From contig NC_067205.1 in the NCBI RefSeq assembly GCF_026262505.1, positions 2,232,001 through 2,296,000 of the forward strand: 64,000 nucleotides of DNA, given 5' to 3'. The DNA comes from Trichomonas vaginalis G3. Taxonomy: Eukaryota > Parabasalia > Trichomonadida > Trichomonadidae. This document shows, piece by piece, positions 1 to 9,366 of the stretch. The position numbers were made by a program, and so were the translations under genes. The notes below the pieces were generated by a model. It was not told where the DNA came from and did no database searches. It saw only the letters and a list, made by a program, of their open reading frames with translations. Each line of letters begins with the position of its first letter. Position 1 is the stretch's first letter.

Positions 1-235
1 ATGGGAAATTTACAACATACTAGGTGAACATGAGGCAAAGATGCAACAACTTGAAGCAGAGGGCAAGTTACCAAAAGCGACACCAAAGAAGAAGAGAAGA
101 GTAGAACAAAGTGAAAGTAGTGAAGAAGTAACTTCATCTAGTGAAAGTAGTGGCAATGAAGGAAAAAGAAGAGTTAAAAACTCAGTCAGGAAGAAAGTAA
201 AGCTTGGTCCGAGTGGGTTCTATTATGATATATAA
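1..235 (+). pseudogene. End of the large pre-capsid gene of Maverick A
   Basis: This is the 3' end of the long gene seen complete in extent at 23043-26224 of element B; the window starts inside it. The tail is rich in Lys, Arg, Ser and Glu (KKKRR, then a Ser/Glu stretch, then RRVKNSVRKKVKLG), which looks like a nuclear-localisation or nucleic-acid-binding tail. The B copy has a shorter Ser/Glu stretch here. Function is not recognised. It is followed 33 bp later by the capsid-like gene and reads in the same direction. Confidence 0.6.
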
Positions 236-267
236 ATCCAACTATTCTATATTTTTACCCATATGAA

Positions 268-1856
268 ATGTACGCCGCTCAGAATATAACGCCAACAGTT
301 TTGGATGCCATGAACGGAAATGTTTCCGAATGGTATAACGAATGCGACAATGCCATTAGAAGGTCAGAAATAGTTCCTGGAACTTACGAATATACAACTG
401 CTGTTTCTTATGGAAACGTAGGTGAGTTTGGAGAAGGTTCTTCAACAACAGTAGATATTGCTTGCGACAGGTTTCATATTATTTCTATTGACAACTCATT
501 CTTATACGTGGAACAAGACATTGAAATAAAACCTTCTGCCAAGTTGTCTGACAAGAAAGGTTGCAATGGAATTTTCTATGTCGGATACCAATATGCTCCA
601 GAAGTTTTCATGGGATATAAGATATATTCTAACTCTGACTTAGTTCAAACAGTAACATGGGCAAACTATGAATGGTTCGCTTTGAGAAACTCAGTACAAC
701 CACAAGCTAGAGAACAAACAGACCAGTATGCAACTATTGAGAAAATAAGAAGACTTGACCCTAACGTTCCAGGAGTTTATGTTAACCTTTCTGGACAAAC
801 TGCAGCAGCAGTAACCAAAGTAAAACTGAAACTTAGAGTTCCTTTGTCATCTTTCCTCATCTTCAGGTTTTTAAGATACTTGCCAAACTGGGCAGGAAAA
901 ATTTCTATTGAACTTACTCCAAGCAAAAATAACTTAGTCATTGCACCAACACAAGACCCATTCACTCTTACAGACGTAAAGGGAACAAATAAACGTCATT
1001 CGCCGAATTTTGCAAAGACAAAGTTGATAACCTCAACACTGAAGTAAACTATTATTTCAATGCTGCTGGAGATGCTTGGGACCAGTTAAGTTCACATGCG
1101 AACAGTTTGAATGCAAGAGAATAGAAAGCAGACTTGCCGTTTATATGTTGGACCCAGATATTTCAAATGCTTTAGCTGCCAAATATATTGCAGTTCCACT
1201 TATGTTCCCTATACACCAAATATCTGTCAAAGACTTTGCAGGTGAAGTTGGAAACCAAAATCCAGGAGCCGAAGGTGCAAGAACAGATATTGCTTTAACA
1301 ACTGCAATGAAACATGCAGATACTATGTTTGTACTGTTCAGACGAACTATAAATGACTATTCTTGTTTCTACAACCCTGGTATTAAATATCATATAAACA
1401 TAGATGGCAAATATTATCCAAGAGAAGAATATTCTACAGTTGAGGATATGAGGTCATACAACTTGACATTAGATGCTATGAACTTTAACAAACAACTTCA
1501 CAACAACCATTAACCCTGAAATGCAAAGTTCTATTATGCCATATGTGAAAGTATGGACTCATACAGGAGGTCAAAAAACTCAATATACAAATGGAGACCG
1601 TTCAAACTTTTGGCTTGGCATTCCATTTGCTGACTCAGAAGACTTTATGGGTGGTATTTCAACTGTTGGTACTTCAAATACAATATACTGGTGACAGAGA
1701 CGGTCCAGATGAATTGAAGCAAAGAAGTTTACAAAACCAATAGCACTTTTCACGGAAGATGCTCTTTTGAAGATTCGTTCGATGAAACCTGCTGGGGCTC
1801 CTCAGATTGGCATAACGACAGCTTCCATCGAGCAGATTTTGGCAGCAGGTCAGTAA
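268..1856 (+). pseudogene. Maverick A major-capsid-like protein, broken
   Basis: Probable double-jelly-roll major capsid protein, the shell protein known for Polintons. The call rests on position at the head of the structural block, length (about 520 residues in extent), beta-rich composition, and the stretch FLIFRFLRYLPNWAG with a following strand-like ISIELTPSKNN, as seen in this fold class. No motif is diagnostic, so the assignment is an inference. The gene is broken, with a few breaks. The start is preceded by TTTTTACCCATATGAAATG, a box shared with other virion-type genes of the element. The copy in element B is at 26257-27862. Confidence 0.55.
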
Positions 1857-1935
1857 GTTGTTCTTGAACTGACTTCTCTCCGTCAAATATTGACAGTACG
1901 CCAGTTTTGACATAATATTGTATTATAAACTTTCT

Positions 1936-2168
1936 TTAGTAATATCGGTAAGTTTTGAAGTTATATTTTTGTCTGCTTCAAGAACTTTCACCATTTCAGT
2001 TATACCAACTTTCTTTGCTTTATGAAAATATTTAGGTTCAGCAAAGACTGCTATTCTATAACATTTTCCATTGTTTGTGTAAAGAAACTATTCTGTCAAT
2101 GTATTTGTATTGTTTGTGTGTGTAAACTTTGTTTGCTTCAATTCAATAAGATATCCGAATACGTCCAT
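1936..2168 (-). pseudogene. Small minus-strand gene of Maverick A, broken
   Basis: Counterpart of the 75-residue gene at 27942-28169 in element B. It lies between the capsid-like gene and a divergently transcribed gene whose start codon is 18 bp away. No recognisable domain. It appears broken, with few breaks. Confidence 0.5.
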
Positions 2169-2186
2169 CTTTTTATTCTAAGTAAA

Positions 2187-2788
2187 ATGTCATTTCCGAA
2201 AAATAGAAAGCGTAAGTGTTTCAAAAGGTTTAATGGCGGTGGCAGATGTGAAGTTAAATTCACCAAACTCAAACAAACAGTCAAAGTGTTTATTGTCAAT
2301 GTCAAAGACAGAGATGTTGAAATGGGGAAACCATACGAAGACGAAGATGGTATAACAATTGTTCCTGTAAAAAACCAACATATCCTGAAGTTAGCAGAGA
2401 CTTAAGTTCTGTTGCAGATATTCGAAACGACTACCAACAACTGAAAGACAAACTTCAAACTCAGGAGAAGATTTGTCAAGCTTTAAGTATAATGTTAAAC
2501 TTGGTCGAACACAACCCTGTAAAAGTGAACTCATATGTCATTGCACCTCATGAAGTTTTGAAAGAACTATTGAAACTTTTGACAGAGGCAGACGATATAA
2601 AACATCAAAGAAATAGAACCCGACATTAGTTGCTGTGGGTTTCATATAATGCCATTGACAAGATATACGTTATGAAAGGAGGTGAAACGTTGAACTTAAA
2701 ATATAGTTTTCCCAGACGTTATAAAAATATTTGACGACCACAACATTTCATTAAAGTTTATTTGCTAAGTAAATGGCAGAAGACATAA
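2187..2788 (+). pseudogene. About 200-residue protein of unknown function, Maverick A copy
   Basis: Counterpart of 28188-28789 in element B. The product begins MSFPKNR and has a middle part predicted as helical (LKDKLKTQEKICQ in the B copy). It overlaps the start of the next gene by 16 bp (ATG at 2773), which suggests linked expression. Its upstream spacer is a compact divergent promoter shared with the minus-strand gene at 1936-2168. The copy is broken, with a few breaks. Function unknown; the place between capsid-like and second structural candidate suggests a virion or assembly role. Confidence 0.5.
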
Positions 2789-3565
2789 TGGTTTATACTA
2801 TTACGACTAAAAACCCTGAGTCATATAATTCTATAACAACAAACTTACAAAGTCCTCAAGGACGGTATTGTAAACTAACCTTAAACACAATGACGACTAA
2901 AGCCTGTTTTTGCTCTTTTGACACCAGAAGACTTTATTTTGTGAATGGTAAAAAATACTCCTTTGAAGATACTTACTCAGATATACCACCAACAGGTTTT
3001 GTTGACTTATTTAATACTTTAAGTACGGGTGTAACATGTGCTGCAACTAGAGCAGGTTTCATTATGTTTTGGATGTCCGACTGAGTTTACTATAAACGAT
3101 ATGAGCTATAATACAAAACTTATTTCTGGTTTTTACTACCAACAGTTTCCTATAACAGGAAAAAGGTTGTCATACAAGGAATGTCTATTCCATTGACATT
3201 AAGCACACCAATCTTATATATTGTTTCAAACTTAGGTTCAAAGTGTTATTCGAATGTCGACAGAAACTATTATGACCAAAAAGATACTTATGCGTATAAA
3301 CAATACTTTCTCTGCTGGTTTGCCTATTGTTCATTCGAATGCAGAATTTTCAACCTTAGTGAACTCAAAACACTTTGGCAAGTATAACGTTGACATTAGT
3401 TGACGCAAACTTTGTTCCTGTAAAACTTTTATGTCCTATGTATTTGTCAATGACGGCAGAAAGTTTCGAATTGGAAGATGCAACTGGTGAAAGTATTGTA
3501 TTACAAGAACAACTTCAACAACAAATAGCTCAAGAACAACAATGCAACAACAAAGTCAAGAATAA
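2773..3565 (+). pseudogene. Second structural candidate (penton-like?), Maverick A copy
   Basis: Counterpart of 28774-29570 in element B, where the reading is clearer. Beta-rich, with a Gln-rich end. The near-terminal stretch LTLVDANFVPVKLL resembles strands found in jelly-roll capsid and penton proteins of Polinton-like viruses. Penton or minor capsid is an inference from composition and neighbourhood. The copy is broken, with a few breaks. Confidence 0.4.
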
Positions 3566-3593
3566 AAAAAATATTTTTTTTATTTTTATAAAA

Positions 3594-4834
3594 ATGTACA
3601 GAATAGATGTTTCAGATTTTATGACTTCCAAGCATTCAGAAATATGTGTCCATTTCGAGACTATAACAAAGCAGTCGAGAATTTGAAACGTTTAGTCATT
3701 TATGTTGACTCTGCCCCAGAATGTTATGTCATGAAAGAATGGGATGTTGTCTTTAACAAACCAAGAGCAACAATAGTGTCTGAACAAGAATGTAGACAGA
3801 AACTTAAGAAAATAAAAGTCGTACAAGTTGGCATGAAGATGTTAGATGCTTGGGATATCTTATTGTCAAAGTTAGAAGATTTTTCAGTTCGTGTATAAAG
3901 TTTTATACACCTTCTCCAAACTTCTATTCTATCTTCACTGGATATAAATACGAACAAGTAGAATGGAAAACAGTATTATAGAAGCTTGGTTAGACCATGT
4001 CAAAGAAATTATATGCAATGGAAACGAAAAGTTTATGAGTATATCTTATGTTGGTTTGCAAACATCTTACAACATCCAAGTGCTAAAAATGAAACTGCTC
4101 TCATTATAATTGGAAAACAAGGAACAGGTAAGAACACATTTCTTTTACAGATATTTATGCAAACTGTTAGAAGGTTATTCGAATCCTAATATGACAAACT
4201 TAGAAAACATCTGTGGCAAGTTTAACTCCTCAATAGAGAATATGAAACTTATAGTTTGCAATGAACTTCAAAGTATAGATACAACAAAAGTTTTGAACTC
4301 AGATGCTTTGAAGAGTCTTATAACAGATAAAGTTGGAGTTTTTGAAAGAAAGTATAAAGACCAAAGAGTTTGTGAAAATGTTGCAAACTTCATTATGGTT
4401 TCAAACAATGCTGTTCCGATGAAGTTAGAAAGTTCTGACAGAAGATATGTAGTTGTCAGAACGTCAGATTCTCATATGCAAGATACAGAATATTTTTGAC
4501 GACTTAGCAGAAACTTTGACATCTGACTTTTACAACCACTTGTTCTCATATTTCATGACATTAGATATTTCTAAGTTCAATCCAAGACAAATTCCACATA
4601 CCGAAGAGAGACAAACATTGTTAGAAGCAAACAAGAGTGTATATGAACTGTTCATAGATGAAACTGACTTTGTGTCATTAGATGAAAGGTCATTGTACGA
4701 TTCGTATAAACAATATTGTCAAGAATATGGTTATATGGCAGCTTCTAAACGTACATTCTTGGCAAATGTCAAAAGTCTTTTAGACGTACAGAATGGTGTA
4801 TATACAAAGAAAATTTTTTCTGAGTAAATTTTAA
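3594..4834 (+). pseudogene. SF3 (D5-like) helicase, Maverick A copy, broken
   Basis: Superfamily 3 replicative helicase of the element, near-identical to the whole copy at 29599-30840. Recognisable pieces carry the Walker A loop GKQGTGKN, the Walker B strand IVCNE and the motif C strand ending in VSNN. A T-rich box, AAAAAATATTTTTTTTAT, stands directly upstream and is also found before the other replication genes. Broken, with a few breaks. No HNH gene follows it, in contrast to element B. Confidence 0.8.
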
Positions 4835-4862
4835 AAAAAAATTTTTTTATCCGATAGAAAAG

Positions 4863-5282
4863 ATGACGAAATTCATCTCAGTAAATAAGTACATGACAGA
4901 AGTCAAAGATAAGTTAGCTCCATTCGCATATTTGAATGTTTACTTCTACAATTTTGAAAAGTCTACATTTGACAAAATTTGGAACATTGCACCAGTTAAG
5001 TTTGCTGTTGTTAGAAAAAGTGGTGCAACTTTTGAAGACTTATACATTGACGGTATGTTGACAGTCAAAAAAAATTTTGACAGAAAGTTCTCAAAACTCG
5101 AAGAAGGTAAAGCATACAAACTTGTTATACCTTATGAACCAAAGAAAGCAGACGACTATGAATATTATGAGTCTAAGATAGTTGAAGTTCAAGGTAAGTT
5201 GGGTAAAAAGATTTTAGAGTCTAAGCCAGTGTTTACTCCTAAAGAGGAAGAGAACATTGACATTGACCCAGAAATGTTCTAA
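4863..5282 (+). CDS. SSB-like small acidic-tailed protein, Maverick A
   Basis: Whole 139-residue reading frame, close to the B copy at 31491-31910. It begins MTKFISVNKYM, has alternating strand-like stretches (YLNVYFYNF, VKFAVVRKSG, AYKLVIPYEP) compatible with an OB fold, and ends in the acidic-hydrophobic tail NIDIDPEMF. Such a tail recalls single-stranded DNA-binding proteins (bacterial SSB ends in DDDIPF), which bind partner proteins through it. It sits between the helicase and the packaging ATPase and has the same T-rich upstream box as the helicase. A replication ssDNA-binding role is an inference; no family was recognised for certain. Confidence 0.55.
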   Translation: MTKFISVNKYMTEVKDKLAPFAYLNVYFYNFEKSTFDKIWNIAPVKFAVVRKSGATFEDLYIDGMLTVKKNFDRKFSKLEEGKAYKLVIPYEPKKADDYEYYESKIVEVQGKLGKKILESKPVFTPKEEENIDIDPEMF

Positions 5283-5298
5283 AAATAAAATTTTATTT

Positions 5299-5751
5299 TT
5301 ACATGTCATATCTCCCCTTCTCTGGAACTGGTTCAGGTTCTTTCTTCTCTTCTTCTACTTTCTTTTCTTTCTTTTCTCTCTTCTTCTTTTCTGGTGGAGT
5401 TATGTCAAATTTGGCGCAACCATATTTATGTAAAAGTTCTTTGTCCTTTAATAGCTCATCTATTCTGTTTTCTATTTCATCTTCAAGAACAGCGCATGTG
5501 TCTTCTTTGCATTCTAAGAACTTTTGTTGGACTTCATCTTTCCAATCGGCGTCATCTCTGTCAACAAGTCTGTCATTGACAAATTTTAAGACTGCTCTTT
5601 GTAATGTTTTATGGTTCTTGTCATATTCCCAGAAACAGAACTTTAGAACAAATTCACCTTTCTTGTTTACACTATGTAAGATTTTATGGTCGACAGAAGT
5701 TTTGCTGTCAAAAAGTTTGTCTCGAATATAGATAGCGAAATCGCTAGACAT
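5299..5751 (-). CDS. 150-residue charged protein, Maverick A
   Basis: Whole frame, well conserved in B (31927-32370). The N-terminal two thirds look globular and helical (DKLFDSKTSVDHKILHSV; DDADWKDEVQQKFLECKED); the C-terminal 40 residues are a Lys/Glu/Pro-rich low-complexity tail. No known domain. It is convergent with the SSB-like gene (16 bp apart) and divergent from the ATPase gene, with 36 bp between the two start codons. The tail differs in length between A and B, while the globular part is nearly identical. Confidence 0.65.
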   Translation of the reverse strand: MSSDFAIYIRDKLFDSKTSVDHKILHSVNKKGEFVLKFCFWEYDKNHKTLQRAVLKFVNDRLVDRDDADWKDEVQQKFLECKEDTCAVLEDEIENRIDELLKDKELLHKYGCAKFDITPPEKKKREKKEKKVEEEKKEPEPVPEKGRYDM

Positions 5752-5787
5752 TTTCTAAAAGATAAAAATTTTAATTTTTCTAAAAAT

Positions 5788-6660
5788 ATGTTAGAAAAAA
5801 AGTTTGCTGACATTGACAAGAAATTTGAGAATGTTTTAAACAAGAACAAGAGGAAGTTAGAAAATGCTCAGATAAAGCCTATACATGACAAGTTCTTATT
5901 TGCTCAGAATGGTATAACAGGTCTAATTGCACCACCTGGGTCGGGTAAGACTTTCACTTATCTTAAAATGGCTGCACAACAACAAGAACTAGATGAGAAG
6001 AACCCATTCTATGAGTTAGTTGTTATTTGTTGTACTTCTGGTCAATTTGACCAAACCGTCAATTCGTTCAAAGATATTATAAAGAAGTCTAAGTTAGTAT
6101 GTATAAAGGATACTGAGTTGTTAGATTGGATAAAGAAGTACCAAAGAAGAGTTTTGAAGTATAATGCTATAAATGAGTATGTCAATTCGAAGTTTAAAGA
6201 CCCAAATGAGGAAATGCAGAGAATATTAGAGAAGAAACACTTCAGAAACAAACAGAAAGAGATAGAATACATTTCGAAGAAATTGCAATCTTACGATTGG
6301 AAGACTTACCCTCATAGATGTCTTCTTATTTTAGATGATTTCGCCTCTCATCCTTTGTTAAAGAACAGAGAACAAGATATGTGTCGAATTCTTAAGAAGC
6401 TCAGACACTTTAACATCTCAGTTGTCATTTGTGTACAGACAGCCAAGAGTTTAAGTAAGGATGTTAAAAGAATACTTACTGACATGATACTTTTCCCCGG
6501 ATTGTCCGAAGACGATTTCATGGAACTTATGAAAGAGTCCATGGCAGGTAAGTTTGACAGACATGAACTATGGGAGAAGTACAAAGTCATACAAGACCCT
6601 CATACTTCTTTCAGAATTCATATCTACGCAAACAAAGTTCAAATTGTAAAAAGTCAATAA
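5788..6660 (+). CDS. A32-type genome-packaging ATPase, Maverick A
   Basis: FtsK/HerA-superfamily ATPase that in this virus class drives DNA into the capsid. With the start at 5788 the product has 290 residues. The Walker A loop APPGSGKT is at residues 48-55, the Walker B strand LLILDDF at 179-185, followed by a sensor-like strand VVICVQTAK. The length fits the family. An upstream in-frame ATG at 5686 would overlap the divergent gene by 66 bp; I prefer 5788 because it follows a T-rich A-rich spacer as in other genes of the element. The frame looks whole and is nearly identical to 32407-33282 in B. Confidence 0.85.
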   Translation: MLEKKFADIDKKFENVLNKNKRKLENAQIKPIHDKFLFAQNGITGLIAPPGSGKTFTYLKMAAQQQELDEKNPFYELVVICCTSGQFDQTVNSFKDIIKKSKLVCIKDTELLDWIKKYQRRVLKYNAINEYVNSKFKDPNEEMQRILEKKHFRNKQKEIEYISKKLQSYDWKTYPHRCLLILDDFASHPLLKNREQDMCRILKKLRHFNISVVICVQTAKSLSKDVKRILTDMILFPGLSEDDFMELMKESMAGKFDRHELWEKYKVIQDPHTSFRIHIYANKVQIVKSQ

Positions 6661-6675
6661 AAATAAATGGTTCAT

Positions 6676-7554
6676 CTACCCTACTTGTTTGAAGTTGTCA
6701 AAATACTCTGTTATTTTTTCTTTCAGTAGCGGTAAGTCTTCTTTGAAGGTAAGTATTGTACAACCTTTCATATCATAGTGTGTTTGAGGTAACGTATCTT
6801 GAACTATTTGTTTCACATCTTCATTTGGGGTCATTGAAATCGGTAAGTTTTCGCGATAGAACCAATTTCTGTCAGATTTGTAAATCTTAGCAAGGTCGTA
6901 AAAGCTTTTGTTGTTTCTTCTGACTAAATGCAACATAACCATATCTTTATCTTCTTCATTTTCCAACTCTTCAGTATAAATCATATACTTATAGTTCTTT
7001 TCCTTTCCTTTTGGTACCGAACGTGGTATTCTTTTCTGAATGCTTTTGTCTTTTGCTTCAATGACTTCATCTTTTGCATGAAGTTTCTTTTCCATCTCTT
7101 CACGTTCTTGTCTATGAATTTCGTCAAGAAGTCTGTAAATATACCAAGCATAACGAGGCGAAGCCCACATTGCAACAGCATTTACAAGAAGTCTATGTAC
7201 ATAATATCCTCTCAAACCGTTTGGCAATTTTTCACGGTTTTCATAGAATTTTGGCGACTGGGGTTTTTTACCTACTCGCTGTTCTTCACTGTTTTCAGAA
7301 AAAAGTATGTCTCGCTGTGCTTCGCTCAAAAGTTCTTGTGTGCTTTGGTTCCTAAACCAGTCTTTAGGAAGCTTAGTATCTGGTGCAAAACATGCTGTCA
7401 AAATACTTTGCATTTGGTACATATCGTCTTTGACCGAACGAATGAGACGGAGTTGTTTGTTAAACTGTATGTACTCGTATTCTTCATTTATAGCTTCATG
7501 GACTATAACTGTTGTTGTGTTCTCTGTTGTTGACATATCTGTCTTTACATACAA
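6676..7554 (-). CDS. KilA-N domain DNA-binding protein, Maverick A
   Basis: 292-residue frame, possibly starting at the inner methionine of MSTTENT. The centre has a KilA-N signature, LRGYYVHRLLVNAVAMWASP followed by RYAWYIYRLL, matching the family pattern of a short helix, a W-x-SP turn and a long helix. KilA-N proteins of large DNA viruses and phages bind DNA and often act as regulators. A coiled segment rich in Glu/Lys follows (HRQEREEMEKKL), then a C-terminal part with RNNKSFYDLAKIYKSDRNW. The gene is flanked by the operator-like repeated sites at 7648-7872, which makes it a candidate reader of those sites. Element B has only short relics of such a gene (33283-33420). Confidence 0.75.
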   Translation of the reverse strand: MYVKTDMSTTENTTTVIVHEAINEEYEYIQFNKQLRLIRSVKDDMYQMQSILTACFAPDTKLPKDWFRNQSTQELLSEAQRDILFSENSEEQRVGKKPQSPKFYENREKLPNGLRGYYVHRLLVNAVAMWASPRYAWYIYRLLDEIHRQEREEMEKKLHAKDEVIEAKDKSIQKRIPRSVPKGKEKNYKYMIYTEELENEEDKDMVMLHLVRRNNKSFYDLAKIYKSDRNWFYRENLPISMTPNEDVKQIVQDTLPQTHYDMKGCTILTFKEDLPLLKEKITEYFDNFKQVG

Positions 7555-7647
7555 AATAAAAAAATAAATAAAAATAAAACTAACTTTATTTTTTCTATCT
7601 TAAGGAAATTCATGATTTTTGTGCTGAATTCAATAAAAATAATGTTT

Positions 7648-7684
7648 AGGTGAAGAGGTGAGATTTCACCTGTTTTTTCACCTC
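7648..7684. promoter_or_regulatory. Operator-like site 1 of Maverick A (GGTGAA words)
   Basis: Read on the minus strand it holds GGTGAA words at 12-nt spacing, a palindromic pair GGTGAAATCTCACC, and a final inverted TTCACC. It has one direct word fewer than sites 2-4. It lies upstream of the KilA-N gene start and downstream of the 63-residue gene. Confidence 0.6.
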
Positions 7685-7823
7685 ATTTCTACCCCAGTTA
7701 TTTTATAAACGTTTCACATGGTAAACGTTATTTTTTAAATTTTGTGAAAACTCAACGGTTTGACACAAGCCATATGCCATTTTACTCAGAATTTTGTTGC
7801 TGAATTCAATAAAAATATATTTT

Positions 7824-7872
7824 AGGTGAAGAGGTGAGATTTCACCTCTTTTTTCACCTAATTTTTCACCTC
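7824..7872. promoter_or_regulatory. Operator-like site 2 of Maverick A (GGTGAA words)
   Basis: Second site of the same kind, in the same orientation as site 1 and about 175 bp further on, embedded in a shared ~100-bp context (CTGAATTCAATAAAAAT before it, CAGTTATTTTATAARCGTTT after it). Three direct GGTGAA words on the minus strand, then the palindrome and the inverted word. Confidence 0.6.
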
Positions 7873-7879
7873 AGTTATT

Positions 7880-8071
7880 TTATAAGCGTTTCACATGAAT
7901 TGTACGATGTATATTTGAAATCCTAAACAGTTTTGTAGCTTCTATTTCTTCTTTTAGTACATCGAATGTTTTAACAATGCCGAAAGTTTCTTTATACTTC
8001 TTCTTGACGTCAGATAGAAGGAAATCTTCTGCTGTTGGATAGTTTTTGTTCAGAAATTCTAACATGTCCAT
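7880..8071 (-). CDS. 63-residue protein, Maverick A
   Basis: Small basic protein (MDMLEFLNKNYPTAEDFLL start, IHVKRL end), conserved in B at 33621-33812 with the same length. A helix-turn-helix-like layout is possible, but nothing diagnostic is visible. It sits six bases after the end of the 250-residue gene on the same strand, so the two are probably expressed together. Its 3' end overlaps the conserved flank of operator-like site 2. Confidence 0.5.
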   Translation of the reverse strand: MDMLEFLNKNYPTAEDFLLSDVKKKYKETFGIVKTFDVLKEEIEATKLFRISNIHRTIHVKRL

Positions 8072-8077
8072 TTATTT

Positions 8078-8830
8078 CTACCGGCTTCTCTGCTTCTTCT
8101 TTAAGTCTGCATAGTCGTTTCGCATTCTTTCTATCTCTTTGACGGAGTAGTTATATTTCCTCATTGCTGCTTTACATTTAGAACATCGCGGGTTCATTTT
8201 TGCGTTATATTCTGAAACCTTACCTGCTAAAACAACCAAGGCGTCAATGGTTTTTTTTAAATCTGAAGCAGTTGGTTTTATCTGTTCATGCCATACCTTA
8301 CCTCTTCTATCTTTATCTCTTATCTGCCATACACATTTTGCAGCTAATGAAACAAAGTTGTCGTATGTCTTAAACTCCCCAGATTTATATATGTCAGAGA
8401 TGTTCTTATATACCATGTCGCAATCTTTGTCCATAACTTTATGGTTGCAATGAAAACCAAGGAATTCATAGTTTACCTTACGAATGAACTTCTTTATTTC
8501 TACTGAGTCAGTTGCTTTGACTTCAATTTCATCGAATTCAGGAATAGTTAGTTTTTGCTGCTGAATTTCAGGTAGTTTAGGCAAATGGTCGATGAGGTCC
8601 TCCATTTCATAAAGATACTGTTCATTTGTTTCATCTTTCGCACTACAGTCTAAATTCCTTGTTAAAAGTTCCTGCTTTATCTTCTGGATTTCTGTTTCGA
8701 AAGTATATGAAGAAGGAATGAAGCTTTTCATTTCTACTAACATAGATGTTGGATTCATGACTAACGAGTTTGGTGCTGTAGTTTGAATTGTTGTTGTGCC
8801 GATTGTTGACATTTCTGTTCTTACATACAA
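8078..8830 (-). CDS. 250-residue protein with CxxC knuckle, Maverick A
   Basis: Whole frame, conserved in B (33814-34560). The N-terminus is Thr/Ser-rich, the middle is helical (KFIRKVNYEFLGFHCNHKVM), and the end holds NPRCSKCKAAMRKYNYSV, a CxxC pair that with the upstream Cys/His residues could bind zinc. The end is very basic (DLKKKQRSR). Function unknown; DNA binding is plausible. Its upstream 70 bp, starting with an A-rich stretch and ending in TATCTTAAGGAAATTCATGA, are almost identical to those of the KilA-N gene, so both genes carry the same duplicated promoter. Confidence 0.6.
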   Translation of the reverse strand: MYVRTEMSTIGTTTIQTTAPNSLVMNPTSMLVEMKSFIPSSYTFETEIQKIKQELLTRNLDCSAKDETNEQYLYEMEDLIDHLPKLPEIQQQKLTIPEFDEIEVKATDSVEIKKFIRKVNYEFLGFHCNHKVMDKDCDMVYKNISDIYKSGEFKTYDNFVSLAAKCVWQIRDKDRRGKVWHEQIKPTASDLKKTIDALVVLAGKVSEYNAKMNPRCSKCKAAMRKYNYSVKEIERMRNDYADLKKKQRSR

Positions 8831-8902
8831 AATAAAAAAATAAATAAAAATAAAACTAACTTTATTTTTTCTATCTTAAGGAAATTCATGAAAATTCAAG
8901 AG

Positions 8903-8949
8903 GGTGAAAAAACAGGTGAAAAAAGAGGTGAAATCTCACCTCTTCACCT
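8903..8949. promoter_or_regulatory. Operator-like site 3 of Maverick A (GGTGAA words)
   Basis: 47 bp on the plus strand: GGTGAAAAAACA, GGTGAAAAAAGA, the palindrome GGTGAAATCTCACC, then TCTTCACCT. Inverted relative to sites 1 and 2, so the genes at 7880-8830 are bracketed by inverted copies. Context AATTCATGAAAATTCAAGAG before and AAATTATATTTTTG after is shared with the B sites although the words differ. Confidence 0.65.
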
Positions 8950-9313
8950 AAATTATATTTTTGCTGAATTCAGCAACAAAATGAACGAGGTCAGGATGTA
9001 TGTAAATACCTTTGAATTCATTTATAACGCCCTTAGTAAGCTCATAAAATGCTTGTTTTGAGGTCCAGCCACTTTTGGCTCCACCGTATTCTTTCAACCA
9101 AAACTCAAGAATTTCCTGCATGAATTTTGTATAAAAAGCAACCGTCTGAATTCCGGTGGTTGCTATATTCTTCACAAAATGCCTTATAATACTCTTCCCA
9201 GGACTTATTTTCCAACAACTTTCTAAAGTCTTTCCTAAACTGACTGACTGACTGACTGACGGCACAAAGTGGCTTAACGAAAACATTAATATATAAAATT
9301 CATGAAAATTCAT
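8948..9313 (-). pseudogene. KilA-N-like fragment, Maverick A
   Basis: Frame of 121 residues whose end reads GVINEFKGIYIHPDLVHFVA, like the start of a KilA-N domain ('G-x-YIHPxL'). It is probably the remains of a second KilA-N-type gene. Only a part of the domain is present, and operator-like site 4 overlies its other end. A (CTGA)n run near 9241-9260 lies within it. It looks like a fossil rather than an expressed gene. Confidence 0.4.
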
Positions 9314-9316
9314 GAG

Positions 9317-9363
9317 GGTGAAAAAACAGGTGAAAAAAGAGGTGAAATCTCACCTCTTCACCT
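9317..9363. promoter_or_regulatory. Operator-like site 4 of Maverick A (GGTGAA words)
   Basis: 47 bp, same word order and same context as site 3, in the same orientation, directly before the end of the Pro/Tyr-rich gene. Confidence 0.6.
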
Positions 9364-9366
9364 AAA

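Noticed and set aside
9241-9262. (CTGA)n microsatellite as a regulatory element
   Set aside because: Short simple repeat within a fossil KilA-N fragment; no counterpart in B.
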